From an uncultured Lachnospiraceae bacterium (lineage in GTDB: Bacteria > Bacillota > Clostridia > Lachnospirales > Lachnospiraceae), in NCBI GenBank assembly GCA_946558465.1, contig CAMNTM010000013.1, positions 1 through 64,000 of the forward strand: 64,000 bases of DNA, in the 5' to 3' direction. A program made the translations under genes and the position numbers. Of the stretch, positions 37,020 through 46,172 are shown one piece after another. The first letter of the stretch is position 1. Each line of letters opens with the position of its first letter. The notes beneath the pieces were generated by a model. That model was not told the DNA's origin. It did no database searches and worked only from the letters and a program-made list of their open reading frames with translations.

Positions 37020-37958
37020 TTACCCTGTCCCTAATAATGCTTTTACAGCTCCAATCATTCCTGCATCATTTGACAGAAGAGCAGCTTCGATCAACAGTCC
37101 CTCAGCAAACTGCGGCATAACACGTCTTAGAACCTTTTGACGTACTTTATCAATAAAAAGCTCCTTTTGTGCACTGACTCCGCCGCCGATTAAAATAATT
37201 TCCGGATTAAAGATGTGAGTAAGGCTGACCAGCCCGTCGGCAATATTGGAAATCCAGATATCTGTCATTTCTTCTACAATTGGATTGCCAAGTGTCAGCT
37301 GATGGAAGATGCTGCGCCCATTAATTTTTTCAGCCGGGAAAGGTTTAGAGAGCTGCTCATATTTTTCACGCACCATTTGAATCAGTGCTGTGGTGGAGGC
37401 GTAGCGTTCATAGCAGCCTCGATTTCCGCAGGTGCAGGGGATGCCTTGATTGTTAATAGAAAAGTGTCCCAATTCTCCGGCAATGCCAAGTTTTCCTTCC
37501 AAAATGGAAGAATTTACAATAACACCCCCGCCGATTCCAGTGCCGATAGTGATGACAATAGCATTTTTATGCCCTTTTGCAGCACCGATCCACTGCTCTG
37601 CAATAGCAGCACTGTCTGCGTCGTTGATGACAGAAACCGGGAGATGGTATTTTTCTGCCAGTTTATCCTTAATTGGAGAACCGATCCAGTTTTTGATATG
37701 CCCTGCCGAACCGATGACCGTACCGGTATGTGTGTCGATCTGACCGGTGGCAGATACACCGATACCGGCAAGATTAGATATGTTTATGTTATGTTTTGCT
37801 AAAAAGCTATCCGTTTCCTTTAATATAGTATTCAGAATAGGAGTTTCATAATGGTCAAAACAGACACTGTAAGAGTCTTTTGTTAAAATACTCCCATTCT
37901 CATTAAGAATACCGGTTTTGGCAGATGTTCCGCCGATATCAATACTTAAAAATTTCAT
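37020..37958 (-). CDS. ROK family sugar kinase (second copy)
   Basis: A 312-residue kinase with the ATP loop LSIDIGGTSAKTG at residues 3-15, VINDADSAAIAE with the catalytic Asp, and the full ROK zinc motif CTCGNRGCYE. It is therefore a different ROK subtype from the kinase at 34 kb and may phosphorylate ManNAc, GlcNAc or another sugar. AAAGGA precedes the ATG at 37958. Its last codons, giving LLGTG and a TAA stop, lie inside a GGGACAGGG box of the adjoining repeat. It lies 16 bp behind the second RpiR gene. Confidence 0.85.
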   Translation of the reverse strand: MKFLSIDIGGTSAKTGILNENGSILTKDSYSVCFDHYETPILNTILKETDSFLAKHNINISNLAGIGVSATGQIDTHTGTVIGSAGHIKNWIGSPIKDKLAEKYHLPVSVINDADSAAIAEQWIGAAKGHKNAIVITIGTGIGGGVIVNSSILEGKLGIAGELGHFSINNQGIPCTCGNRGCYERYASTTALIQMVREKYEQLSKPFPAEKINGRSIFHQLTLGNPIVEEMTDIWISNIADGLVSLTHIFNPEIILIGGGVSAQKELFIDKVRQKVLRRVMPQFAEGLLIEAALLSNDAGMIGAVKALLGTG

Positions 37959-37974
37959 GACAGTTCGTTCCTTT

Positions 37975-38826
37975 CTATTCTTTTTTGTTCGTTTTTTCAT
38001 TCGTTATTTCATCAAGATTTATATTTAATGCCGACATTGTTTTGGTATGTATAGAGGATTTGACCGCATAGTCTGTCCTTAGATAGTAGGTATAAAACAT
38101 GTCTAACATAATTAGAAGTGGAAACTGTGGAGAGATAAGTGTCCCGCTTGCAAAGTTTTTTGGAGCTGCCACAGGAATAATCTCGTCACAGCAGTTTAAA
38201 AGGTCAGAATTTCTGGCGGCAGTAAGAAGTACAACGTAGGCGCCGTGTTCCTTTGCGATTTTTATTCCGTTTAAAAGCTCCTTTGTTTTTCCGCTGATAG
38301 ACATAGCAATGATCAGATGATTCTCATCTACCAGAGCGGAAGATATCTTCATTAAATGTGAATCGGTAACAGCATCAACCAAAAGCCCTAAGCGCATCAG
38401 ACGAAGCTTAAATTCCTGGGCGGCAATGCCGGAGATTCCCATCCCGTATATGAGAATGCGTTTGCTCTTTGAGACGGAAAAGGCCAGTGTTTCCATCTGT
38501 GTTTCATTGATAAGATGAAGATTTTTGTCTAGAATGTGCTGGTATGAGGAGGTGACCTTCTGGATCATTTCGTTTACATTTCCAGCAGCATCCTCGACGC
38601 TTATTTTAAGACTGTATATAAATTCGCGGAAGCCTTTGTAGCCGCATTTTTTGGCAAACCGGGTCAGGGATGCCTCGGAAACGTATAAAGTATCGGCGAT
38701 GGCTTTAGCAGAAAAGTCGGTGATATTCTTAGTGTTGAGAAAAAAGTCAGCAATATTTTTCTCGACAGGTGTCAGTTCATCATACACATCTTCAATTTCT
38801 TTTAGTATCAGATTTTGTATATGCAT
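37975..38826 (-). CDS. RpiR family transcriptional regulator (second copy)
   Basis: A 283-residue regulator with helix-turn-helix (LTPVEKNIADFF, then YVSEASLTRFAKKCGYKGFR) and SIS domain (RILIYGMGISGIAA). The DNA-binding half is nearly the same as in the first copy (35.0 kb), while the SIS domain is more diverged. It is divergent from the second nanE and ABC importer genes and likely controls them and itself. Confidence 0.88.
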   Translation of the reverse strand: MHIQNLILKEIEDVYDELTPVEKNIADFFLNTKNITDFSAKAIADTLYVSEASLTRFAKKCGYKGFREFIYSLKISVEDAAGNVNEMIQKVTSSYQHILDKNLHLINETQMETLAFSVSKSKRILIYGMGISGIAAQEFKLRLMRLGLLVDAVTDSHLMKISSALVDENHLIIAMSISGKTKELLNGIKIAKEHGAYVVLLTAARNSDLLNCCDEIIPVAAPKNFASGTLISPQFPLLIMLDMFYTYYLRTDYAVKSSIHTKTMSALNINLDEITNEKTNKKE

Positions 38827-39022
38827 TATACAATTCGCTCCTTTGTACGTTTTTTTTACTATAAACTAATCTAAAAAAGAAAGCTAATATTTCAGAGAAA
38901 ATAAAAGTACTTTCAATTTATATGACAAAAAAATTCAAAAATAGAAAATATAATCAGAAGATTTAAACGACATTGAAAAATCAGAAAAATAAAACTATAA
39001 TTAGTAAAACTAAAAAAGATTT

Positions 39023-39043
39023 GAAATATTAAGAAGATATTTC
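39023..39043. promoter_or_regulatory. Candidate RpiR operator
   Basis: In the AT-rich 280-bp space between rpiR and nanE, GAAATAT (39023-39029) and ATATTTC (39037-39043) form a perfect 7-bp inverted repeat with a 7-base spacer. Position between a divergent regulator and its probable targets suggests an operator. The rest of the space (38827-39107) is AT-rich with no gene seen. Confidence 0.35.
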
Positions 39044-39107
39044 AAAAATATCAAAAAATAATGGCCGTTTATTTTGATAATATTAGTTTGAAAAGATAAG
39101 GAGAATC

Positions 39108-39830
39108 ATGACAAAACTAGAATTATTCCAGAAAATGGAAGGAAAATTGATTGTTTCTTGTCAGGCTCTTCCAGGAGAACCGCTGTATGTAGAAGATAAA
39201 TCCATTATGTATCTGATGGCAAGAGCAGCAAAGGAAGCCGGGGCTGCTGCGATTCGTACAAACAGTGTCCGGGATGTTGTTGCGATAAAAAAGGAGACTG
39301 GTCTGCCGGTGATTGGATTAATAAAAATCCAATATGAGGGATATGAAGGATATATTACTCCTACTATGAAGGAAATCGACGAATTGGTTCAGGCGGGTGC
39401 AGATATTATTGCATTGGACTGTACTTTGAGAAGGAGAGGCGACAATCTTACCGTTAATGAATTTATCAAAGCGATTAAAGAGAAATATCCGGAGATAATT
39501 CTTATGGCAGACATATCCACCTATGAGGAGGGTATGAATGCCCAGGAGGCTGGAATCGACATGGTAAGCTCTACATTGAGCGGATACACGAAATATTCTC
39601 CACAGCTGGAAGGGCCGGACTTGGAATTGGTGAGAAGACTGGCAAAGGATTTGACGATTCCGCTTGTAGGTGAAGGCAGGATACATACGCCGGAGCAAGC
39701 AGCGGCGGTATTGGAAAACGGGGCATTTGCGGTCGTAGTCGGAGGTGCGATTACGAGACCGCTGGAAATTACAAAACGATTTATTGATGTAATAAACAAA
39801 GTTCATAAAAAGGAGGAAGAAAGAATATGA
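39108..39830 (+). CDS. nanE: N-acetylmannosamine-6-phosphate 2-epimerase (second copy)
   Basis: A 240-residue NanE with KLIVSCQALPGEPLY, the segment ITPTMKEIDELVQAGADIIA, MADISTYEEG and AVVVGGAITRPLEITKRF. It is clearly related to the first copy (30.3 kb) but well diverged, so it is not a recent duplicate. It heads the ABC importer operon and overlaps the binding-protein gene by 4 bases. AAGGAGAATC precedes the ATG. Confidence 0.93.
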   Translation: MTKLELFQKMEGKLIVSCQALPGEPLYVEDKSIMYLMARAAKEAGAAAIRTNSVRDVVAIKKETGLPVIGLIKIQYEGYEGYITPTMKEIDELVQAGADIIALDCTLRRRGDNLTVNEFIKAIKEKYPEIILMADISTYEEGMNAQEAGIDMVSSTLSGYTKYSPQLEGPDLELVRRLAKDLTIPLVGEGRIHTPEQAAAVLENGAFAVVVGGAITRPLEITKRFIDVINKVHKKEEERI

Positions 39831-41164
39831 AAAAGAGACTGTTATCAATCTTACTGACTGGTATCATGGTGAGCGGTTTCATTGCAGGCTGTGGTTCATC
39901 CGGCGGTTCTGGGGACAGCTCCGAAGGCGGCTCCGGCGATAAGCCGTATGAGGGTGTGGAGATTAATGTTTTGTGTGAAGGTCATGCATCAAGCAACGCC
40001 TATGAAAAGATGGCGGGTGAATTCGAGGAAGAGACAGGAATCAAGGTAAACTTAGAGATTATTCCTTATGAGGAACTTCCGCAGAAGGTGCTTTTAAGCT
40101 TTAGCCAGAAGAGTGATGACTATGATATGATTATGAATGACAGCCTGTCCTTACAGGGATATGTGGATAATGATTATGTGGCATGTCTGGATGATTATAT
40201 TGCAAATGATGATCTGAATCAGTGGTATGACAAGGCTGATTTTGTAGAGGCTTATGAGGGTATGATGGAGGTTGACGGAAAAGTATACGGTTTTCCGGTA
40301 TATGGAGAGGCGACTTTCCTGATGTACAGAAAGGATTTATTTGACGAGTATGGCCTGAAGGCTCCGACAACAATGGCTGAGCTTGAGGAGTGTGCAAAAA
40401 CAATTTATGAGGGAACAAATGGTGAAGTGGCAGGCATCACGCTGAGAGGACAGCAGGGAATCCATATTGTATATACGTGGGGCGCATTTCTTTGGGGCTA
40501 CGGCGGACATTATTTTGATGAGAATGGAAAGCTTGACCTGAATACAGAGGAAGCAGTCGAAGGAACTGAGGCGTTCTGCCGTCTGTTAAATAATTACGGT
40601 CCGGAAGGCTATACAAACTTTGGCTGGCAGGAAAACCGGCTGCTGTTCCAGCAGGGCGGAGCTGCTATGACAATTGACGCTACAGTAAACGGCGCTTACT
40701 GCGAAGATCCGGATGAATCAGATATTGTAGGAAAGGTAGGATATGCTCCGGTTCCGGCAGCAGTTGAGAATGAGGAAGGCGGTCCGGCGGCGCTTGCGGT
40801 ACATGGATTCTACATTAATAATGTAATTGAAGACAAACAGAAGGAAGCGGCATTCCTGTTTGGAAGCTGGGCAACAAATGCGGCGACTCAGGAGAAGATG
40901 ATGGGTGTTGAGCCGCACTGCGGCGTAAGTTCTCTTAAGGCAATTGAATCTGATGCATTCCAGGAGAAATATGCGGCATTCGGAAATGATATGGTAAAGG
41001 CATTAGAGGTTGCGAATCCATTATATGTTCCGACAAATACAGAGGCTAATGAAATTATTAACAAGGTAGGAACAGCGTTATCAAAGTGCCTCGTAGAAAG
41101 TGATGATATAGCTGGAATCTTGAAAGAAGTAAACGATGATGTAAATAGTAATGTTTTGAAATAA
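39827..41164 (+). CDS. ABC transporter solute-binding lipoprotein (probable sialic acid derivative)
   Basis: A 445-residue family 1 extracellular solute-binding protein. A lipoprotein signal peptide ends in the lipobox FIAGC (Cys at about residue 22), followed by a Gly/Ser-rich linker, then EGVEINVLCEGHASSNAYEK. The mature protein would sit on the outer face of the membrane. In related Ruminococcus gnavus clusters the equivalent protein binds 2,7-anhydro-Neu5Ac. The overlap with nanE ties it to sialic acid use. Ligand assignment is by context. Confidence 0.88.
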   Translation: MKKRLLSILLTGIMVSGFIAGCGSSGGSGDSSEGGSGDKPYEGVEINVLCEGHASSNAYEKMAGEFEEETGIKVNLEIIPYEELPQKVLLSFSQKSDDYDMIMNDSLSLQGYVDNDYVACLDDYIANDDLNQWYDKADFVEAYEGMMEVDGKVYGFPVYGEATFLMYRKDLFDEYGLKAPTTMAELEECAKTIYEGTNGEVAGITLRGQQGIHIVYTWGAFLWGYGGHYFDENGKLDLNTEEAVEGTEAFCRLLNNYGPEGYTNFGWQENRLLFQQGGAAMTIDATVNGAYCEDPDESDIVGKVGYAPVPAAVENEEGGPAALAVHGFYINNVIEDKQKEAAFLFGSWATNAATQEKMMGVEPHCGVSSLKAIESDAFQEKYAAFGNDMVKALEVANPLYVPTNTEANEIINKVGTALSKCLVESDDIAGILKEVNDDVNSNVLK

Positions 41165-41229
41165 ATATTACCAATAGACAGTATCTGCAGCTTCCAGGCT
41201 GCAGATACTGTTCCATACGGAGATAGTAT

Positions 41230-42096
41230 ATGAAAAATAAAAACAGAAGTACTGCCCGTGCTTTTGTGCTGCCCGCCCTTATTACAATGGTTATGATTAT
41301 GATCGTTCCCTTTCTGTATGCAATTTACATTACGATGAATGATGTAAATCTGCTGGAAAACGGCGGAAAGTTTGTATGGGCAGGATTGAAAAACTTTAAA
41401 ACATTTTTCTCAGACAGCAGGGCATTAAATTCAGTTGTTGTGTCGGTAAAATTTCTGGTAGGTGCATTGCTTCTGGAGACATTCTTTGGGATAGCTGTTT
41501 CCACGTTTTTAGACAGAAGATTTCGATTTAAGGGGATTGTAAGAGCATTAATTATTGTTCCTATGTTCATGACACCGGTTGTATCAGGATTAATCTGGCG
41601 TGCGTTTTTTGATCCGCATGCAGGAATTGTAAGTTATATATATCAGCTTATTTTTCATCATAAGCTGGATATGCTGGGTTCTACATCGAGTGCACTGTGG
41701 GCGCTGATTATTGTAGATATGTGGCAGTGGACTCCATTTATGATACTTCTTATTATGGCAAGTCTTGACGGGCTGTCAGAGGATGCAGTGGAGGCCGCGA
41801 AGGTGGAGGGCGCCAGCGAGCTGCAGATTATTACACGAGTAAAGATTCCGATGATTAAACCTACGATTTATATGGCGATGATGATCCGTGCAATTGATGC
41901 TCTGAAGATATTTGACGCGATATTTGTCATGACGAAGGGCGGTCCGGGAAGTGCGACAGAGACAATGAATATGTATTCCTATGTTGTTGGATTTAATTTT
42001 TACAGGATCGGTTATGCGACAACCATTTCCTTTATATTTACGATTGTAGTGACAATAGTTTTGAGTAAGCTGATGCAGAAAAACAATAGTCTATAG
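41230..42096 (+). CDS. ABC sugar transporter permease (MalF-like)
   Basis: A 288-residue inner-membrane permease with six helices. The EAA loop that contacts the ATPase reads EAAKVEGASELQIITRVKIP near residue 190. It is followed 9 bp later by the second permease. No ATP-binding subunit gene is in the cluster, as is usual for CUT1 importers that share an MsmK-type ATPase. Confidence 0.93.
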   Translation: MKNKNRSTARAFVLPALITMVMIMIVPFLYAIYITMNDVNLLENGGKFVWAGLKNFKTFFSDSRALNSVVVSVKFLVGALLLETFFGIAVSTFLDRRFRFKGIVRALIIVPMFMTPVVSGLIWRAFFDPHAGIVSYIYQLIFHHKLDMLGSTSSALWALIIVDMWQWTPFMILLIMASLDGLSEDAVEAAKVEGASELQIITRVKIPMIKPTIYMAMMIRAIDALKIFDAIFVMTKGGPGSATETMNMYSYVVGFNFYRIGYATTISFIFTIVVTIVLSKLMQKNNSL

Positions 42097-42105
42097 GAAG
42101 GGGGC

Positions 42106-42963
42106 GTGGTGAAGAAAATGGATTTACATCAAAAAAGGATTATAAAAAGAACCATCCGCAGAATTTTATTCTGGCTTGTGCTGGCTGTGATACTTATGTT
42201 CTTCATGGCTCCTTTAATATGGCTGGTATCGACATCGTTTAAAAATTATATAGATGCGTTTGCGATGCCGCCGAAGCTTGTATTTAAGCCGACGCTGGAA
42301 AATTATATATCGGTATTTAATAAGGCAAACTTTTTCAATTATATGAAGAACAGCATTGTTTGTGCGGTGATTCCGACGGCGGTAGGAATTATTCTGGGAG
42401 TTCCGTGTGCATATTCGATTGCAATGTTAAAACTTAAAAATCCGAAGAATCTTTCGTTTTTTTTCCTGAGCGCGAGGATTGCACCGCCGATTATGTCACT
42501 GCTGCCATTGTATATTATTTTTAGCAAAATTGGAATTATCGGGGATAAGATTACGATTATCATTATGTATACTTTGATGTGTATTCCGATTGTCGTGTGG
42601 CTTATGCCCGTGTATTTCCGGGAGCTGCCCATAGAGCTTCGTGAGGCGGCCAGAGTTGACGGCTGCAGTGAATTCAGAGTGTTTTGGAATATTGTGCTGC
42701 CGCTGGTAAAAGGCGCTGTTGCGGCAACTGCAATTTATTGTATTATTACCTGCTGGAATGAGTTTCTGATTGCGCTCGTTCTGTCAAATAAAACAAGCCA
42801 GACGCTTCCTGTTACTGTCACGAGCTTTATGACGTTCCAGGGAACACAGTGGGGACCGCTGACAGCGGCAGGTACGATTATTATGGTTCCGATGCTTATC
42901 TTTGGATTTTTTATACAGAAATCATTTGCCAAAGGCCTGGCAGGCGGAGCAGTAAAAGGATAG
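42106..42963 (+). CDS. ABC sugar transporter permease (MalG-like)
   Basis: A permease of about 285 residues with six helices and the EAA motif EAARVDGCSEFRVFWNIVLP near residue 185. The start may be GTG at 42106, GTG at 42109 or ATG at 42118; the AGGAAG at 42096-42101 best fits 42109. The protein pairs with the preceding permease to form the channel of the importer. Confidence 0.92.
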   Translation: MVKKMDLHQKRIIKRTIRRILFWLVLAVILMFFMAPLIWLVSTSFKNYIDAFAMPPKLVFKPTLENYISVFNKANFFNYMKNSIVCAVIPTAVGIILGVPCAYSIAMLKLKNPKNLSFFFLSARIAPPIMSLLPLYIIFSKIGIIGDKITIIIMYTLMCIPIVVWLMPVYFRELPIELREAARVDGCSEFRVFWNIVLPLVKGAVAATAIYCIITCWNEFLIALVLSNKTSQTLPVTVTSFMTFQGTQWGPLTAAGTIIMVPMLIFGFFIQKSFAKGLAGGAVKG

Positions 42964-42996
42964 ATAAATTATAACAGTGCAAGGAGGAAATAAAGA

Positions 42997-43992
42997 ATGT
43001 CAGTAAAAGTAGCAGTAATTGGTATGGGGCAGATGGGTACGGTTCACGCGGATATTTATAAAAAAATACCTAATGTTGAATTAGCCGCGGCATGTGAATG
43101 GAATGATGAGAGACGCGCGCAGGTAGAGAAGGATTACGGCTGTAAGGTTTACAAGGATTATAAGGAATGCCTGGCTGATCCAGAGATAGAGGCAGTCAGC
43201 ATCGTGCTTCCTGATAATATGCACCGGGAAGCCGTAGAGACAGCGGTGGCAAATGGAAAGCACATTCTGCTTGAGAAGCCGCTCGCAAAGGAGCTGGAGG
43301 ATGGCAGGAAGCTGTATGAGATAACAAAGGATTATGACAAGGTATTCACGACAGGCTTCTTATTAAGATTCGATCCTCGTTTTGCTTCTATAAAAAAGGC
43401 GTTGGATGAAGGGGAGCTGGGAGAGATTATTCATATGTACTGTAGAAGAAATTCTCCGATTATCGGGCCGAGAAGATATATCGGCGCATCTGACTTATCC
43501 ATGCACGTAATGATTCATGATATTGACTATGTAAACTGGTTTATGGGTTGCGAGCCTGTGAAGGTATTTGCTAAAGGGAGAAGTGTGCTGCTTAAGGATG
43601 TGAACATGAAGGACGTAATCTATGCAGTCGTTACTTACGAAAACGGTGCAATTGCCTGTCTGGAGGCGTGCTGGGTTCTTCCGGAAAAGTCACCTACGAT
43701 AATTGATGATAAGGTAGAGCTGGTAGGAACAAAGGGTGCTGCATATGTAGACAGCTGTGATAATGGAGTACGGCTTGTGACGAATGAGAAGATTCTTTAT
43801 CCAGATTCCCGTCACTGGTTTTATGCAAATGGCCTGCCGGAAGGAGATTTATCAGAAGAGATTATGGCGTTTATTAATAATGTAGTTAATAATACAAAAT
43901 CAATTATTACACCAAAGGATGCATATGATTCTCTGCGGGTAGTGGATGCAATCGAGCGTTCTATGGCCGAAGGAAAAGAAGTAACGTTGTAA
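42997..43992 (+). CDS. nanOx: Gfo/Idh/MocA oxidoreductase, NanOx-like
   Basis: A 331-residue NAD(P)-dependent oxidoreductase. The Rossmann loop is VIGMGQMGTVHADIY at residues 7-21 and the EKP motif is in LLEKPLAKELEDG near residue 93. In R. gnavus a protein of this family (RgNanOx) turns 2,7-anhydro-Neu5Ac into Neu5Ac by a reversible oxidation at C4. The position directly behind the sialic acid-type importer makes that the likely reaction here. AGGAGGAAATAAAGA precedes the ATG. Confidence 0.85.
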   Translation: MSVKVAVIGMGQMGTVHADIYKKIPNVELAAACEWNDERRAQVEKDYGCKVYKDYKECLADPEIEAVSIVLPDNMHREAVETAVANGKHILLEKPLAKELEDGRKLYEITKDYDKVFTTGFLLRFDPRFASIKKALDEGELGEIIHMYCRRNSPIIGPRRYIGASDLSMHVMIHDIDYVNWFMGCEPVKVFAKGRSVLLKDVNMKDVIYAVVTYENGAIACLEACWVLPEKSPTIIDDKVELVGTKGAAYVDSCDNGVRLVTNEKILYPDSRHWFYANGLPEGDLSEEIMAFINNVVNNTKSIITPKDAYDSLRVVDAIERSMAEGKEVTL

Positions 43993-44041
43993 TTCAAAAA
44001 AGCTATTGTAAAGAGAATATCCTGGGGAAAGGAATGCAGGA

Positions 44042-45013
44042 ATGTACAGAAAATATCTGGAACCGGAATACGCGGAGGCAGCACCGGAGGTAAAGATTGG
44101 AATGCCTCAGCGCATAGATATGAAAGAACCTGGGAAGTGGAGAATCAAAACAAATTATGAGACAGTCTCCTCTGTCGTGTCAGAAATTTCCAGATGCCGG
44201 TGTTATGAAAGCTTGATGAAGGTAAGAGTTGAAAACCGGATCTGCTTGCGTGAAAGTAAGCAGATTCCAATCCGGTTTTACTATCCGGAAAATCCGCCAG
44301 AAGACGGGAAAAAGCCTCCGATTATGCTGTTTTGCCACGGCGGAGCGTTTTCTATGAATAATATTGATGTATATGATCCGGTATGCCGTTATTTTGCCGG
44401 ATATGGGGGCATTATAGCGTCGGCAGTAGATTACAGGCTGGCGCCGGAGCATCCATTTCCCTGCGGACTGGAGGACTGCTACGCAGCTCTTGAATGGACT
44501 GCAGAGCACGCCTCAGAGCTTGGAGGAAGTCCGGATGATATTCTTGTATGCGGCGACAGCTCCGGTGGAAATTTTGCGGCTGTACTTTGTATATTAGCGC
44601 GAGAGAGAAAAGGTCCGGTGATTCGAAAGCAGATATTAATTTATCCGGTTACGACAATGGCCGAGACGTCGCCGTCAGAATCAGAAAGACGGTATGAAAA
44701 GGGATATTTTTTGGAATATCAGGATATTCAAAGACTGCCGGAAGGGTATGTGCCGGAAGAGATATGTCTGGCTCATCCATATCTCTCACCACTATATGAA
44801 AAAGAGCTGAAGGGGCTGCCGCCTGCCGGATTTTTTTCGGCGGAGTGCGACCCGCTTCTGGACCAGGGACTTTGGTATGCTGCAAGGCTTCATGACGCAG
44901 GAGTTAAGGTAGAATATCACATATATAAAGGGATGATACATGCATTCTTGAATGGTACTTATGGGAAGACCTTCGAGATGATGGATGAAATAGGAAAGTT
45001 CGCAAGAGAATAA
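44042..45013 (+). CDS. HSL-type alpha/beta hydrolase, possible sialate O-acetylesterase
   Basis: A 323-residue esterase of the hormone-sensitive lipase (GDSAG) group. The oxyanion motif is CHGGAFSM near residue 100, the nucleophile is Ser173 in GDSSGG, the acid lies in SAECDPLLDQG and the base is His in GMIHAFL. It ends the second nan module, 49 bp after nanOx. Removal of O-acetyl groups from imported sialic acids is the natural guess but is not shown by sequence; the family has broad substrates. Confidence 0.8.
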   Translation: MYRKYLEPEYAEAAPEVKIGMPQRIDMKEPGKWRIKTNYETVSSVVSEISRCRCYESLMKVRVENRICLRESKQIPIRFYYPENPPEDGKKPPIMLFCHGGAFSMNNIDVYDPVCRYFAGYGGIIASAVDYRLAPEHPFPCGLEDCYAALEWTAEHASELGGSPDDILVCGDSSGGNFAAVLCILARERKGPVIRKQILIYPVTTMAETSPSESERRYEKGYFLEYQDIQRLPEGYVPEEICLAHPYLSPLYEKELKGLPPAGFFSAECDPLLDQGLWYAARLHDAGVKVEYHIYKGMIHAFLNGTYGKTFEMMDEIGKFARE

Positions 45014-45027
45014 TTTTTACAATGACA

Positions 45028-45060
45028 TGCCCGGAAAGCATTATTAAAGTCTTCCGGGCA
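45028..45060. terminator. Stem-loop between esterase and restriction gene
   Basis: TGCCCGGAA (45028-45036) pairs with TTCCGGGCA (45052-45060) over a 15-base loop, followed by AAAAAT. The T tract is poor in both directions, so termination is only probable. Confidence 0.55.
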
Positions 45061-45098
45061 AAAATATTTCATTATAAAATCTGGATATTTGACTTAAA

Positions 45099-46172
45099 TT
45101 ATCTGATAAATTTTTGTATATCAATTTCTGACAGTGCTGCTTTATAGTATTGCTCCAGATCGGTCTCTTCTTTTTCAGCTAATTCATGGTGCAGGCCCAT
45201 AATACCGCACAGTGTTTTTGCAAATTCAATCGTCCAGCTACGTTTTTTCATCTGAAAAACATGTCCGTTTACACGTTCTGCCTTATGAAATAAATCGCTG
45301 TTTTCACCTACAGTGTCAACAATGATGATGGTCGTCATGTTATGATCTAATCCGCCTATTTGTTTATATGCATTGAATCTTGTAACCTTATCTAAGGTGA
45401 CTTCGGGATTTCCCTTGCCGATAAATCCAATGTCGATACTGACGGCATTTCCATTGTAGGTAACAGTGGCGTCGGTTTCACGTTCATTTTCGTCCATATT
45501 AGACAGCCAGAATAATTTTTTGCTTTTGTCGAGCAGCTTCGGCGGGGCGGATAAAAATGTAAATCCAAGCGTAGTAAGAAGTGTACCTAAAACTAATTTT
45601 TCAAACATTTTTCCATTCATTGATTTTGATGAGCCTCGGATACTTAAGGTTTGTGCGCCTGCAGCCATCAGCATGAGAGAAAAAATATTCCAGTCCAGGC
45701 GAAGCTGCCGTTCATTTAGGGTTATGGTTCCAGACAATTCTCCATAAGTATTTTCTAATTCTTTTACGATATCATGCATTGACTTTGAGAAAGAATGCTG
45801 ATAATCGTTGATATTTTTTTCAGTTCTTACTATGTTATCGAGTTCCTTTTTGGTCAGGCCCAGAAGCCATAAATCAAGAAGTCTTGCGTCTCCCTTTGAA
45901 TGGATTAAATCTTCGGCGATGTATTTTGAGTAGTCTTCAATAGAGTTCGTATGTATATTGCTGTCCTTCATATATAGGTCTAACATTGCGGAGTATGAAT
46001 TGAGCAGTCTTCTTTGAGTAATAAATTCTGTTATATCACGGACATTGCCGCCTAAAAAGACTTTTCTTACAATATCCTTTACACCCTCTTTTCCTACCAT
46101 ATTGGTGAAGTCTGTGCTTGTCGCTTTAATATTATTTTTTCCCAGGGTATTGTAATTATTAAAAATGCTCAT
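45099..46172 (-). CDS. Type II restriction endonuclease, CfrBI-like
   Basis: A 357-residue protein encoded directly behind a DNA methyltransferase and overlapping it by 14 bases, the usual order for a restriction enzyme. A PD-(D/E)xK-type core is suggested by [20 protein letters not shown] followed by [15 protein letters not shown] (about residues 235-270). The stretch [11 protein letters not shown] and the length recall the CfrBI family, which cuts CCWWGG, but I cannot verify that specificity. The gene is AT-rich compared with its neighbours, in line with transfer. Confidence 0.72.
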   Translation of the reverse strand: MSIFNNYNTLGKNNIKATSTDFTNMVGKEGVKDIVRKVFLGGNVRDITEFITQRRLLNSYSAMLDLYMKDSNIHTNSIEDYSKYIAEDLIHSKGDARLLDLWLLGLTKKELDNIVRTEKNINDYQHSFSKSMHDIVKELENTYGELSGTITLNERQLRLDWNIFSLMLMAAGAQTLSIRGSSKSMNGKMFEKLVLGTLLTTLGFTFLSAPPKLLDKSKKLFWLSNMDENERETDATVTYNGNAVSIDIGFIGKGNPEVTLDKVTRFNAYKQIGGLDHNMTTIIIVDTVGENSDLFHKAERVNGHVFQMKKRSWTIEFAKTLCGIMGLHHELAEKEETDLEQYYKAALSEIDIQKFIR

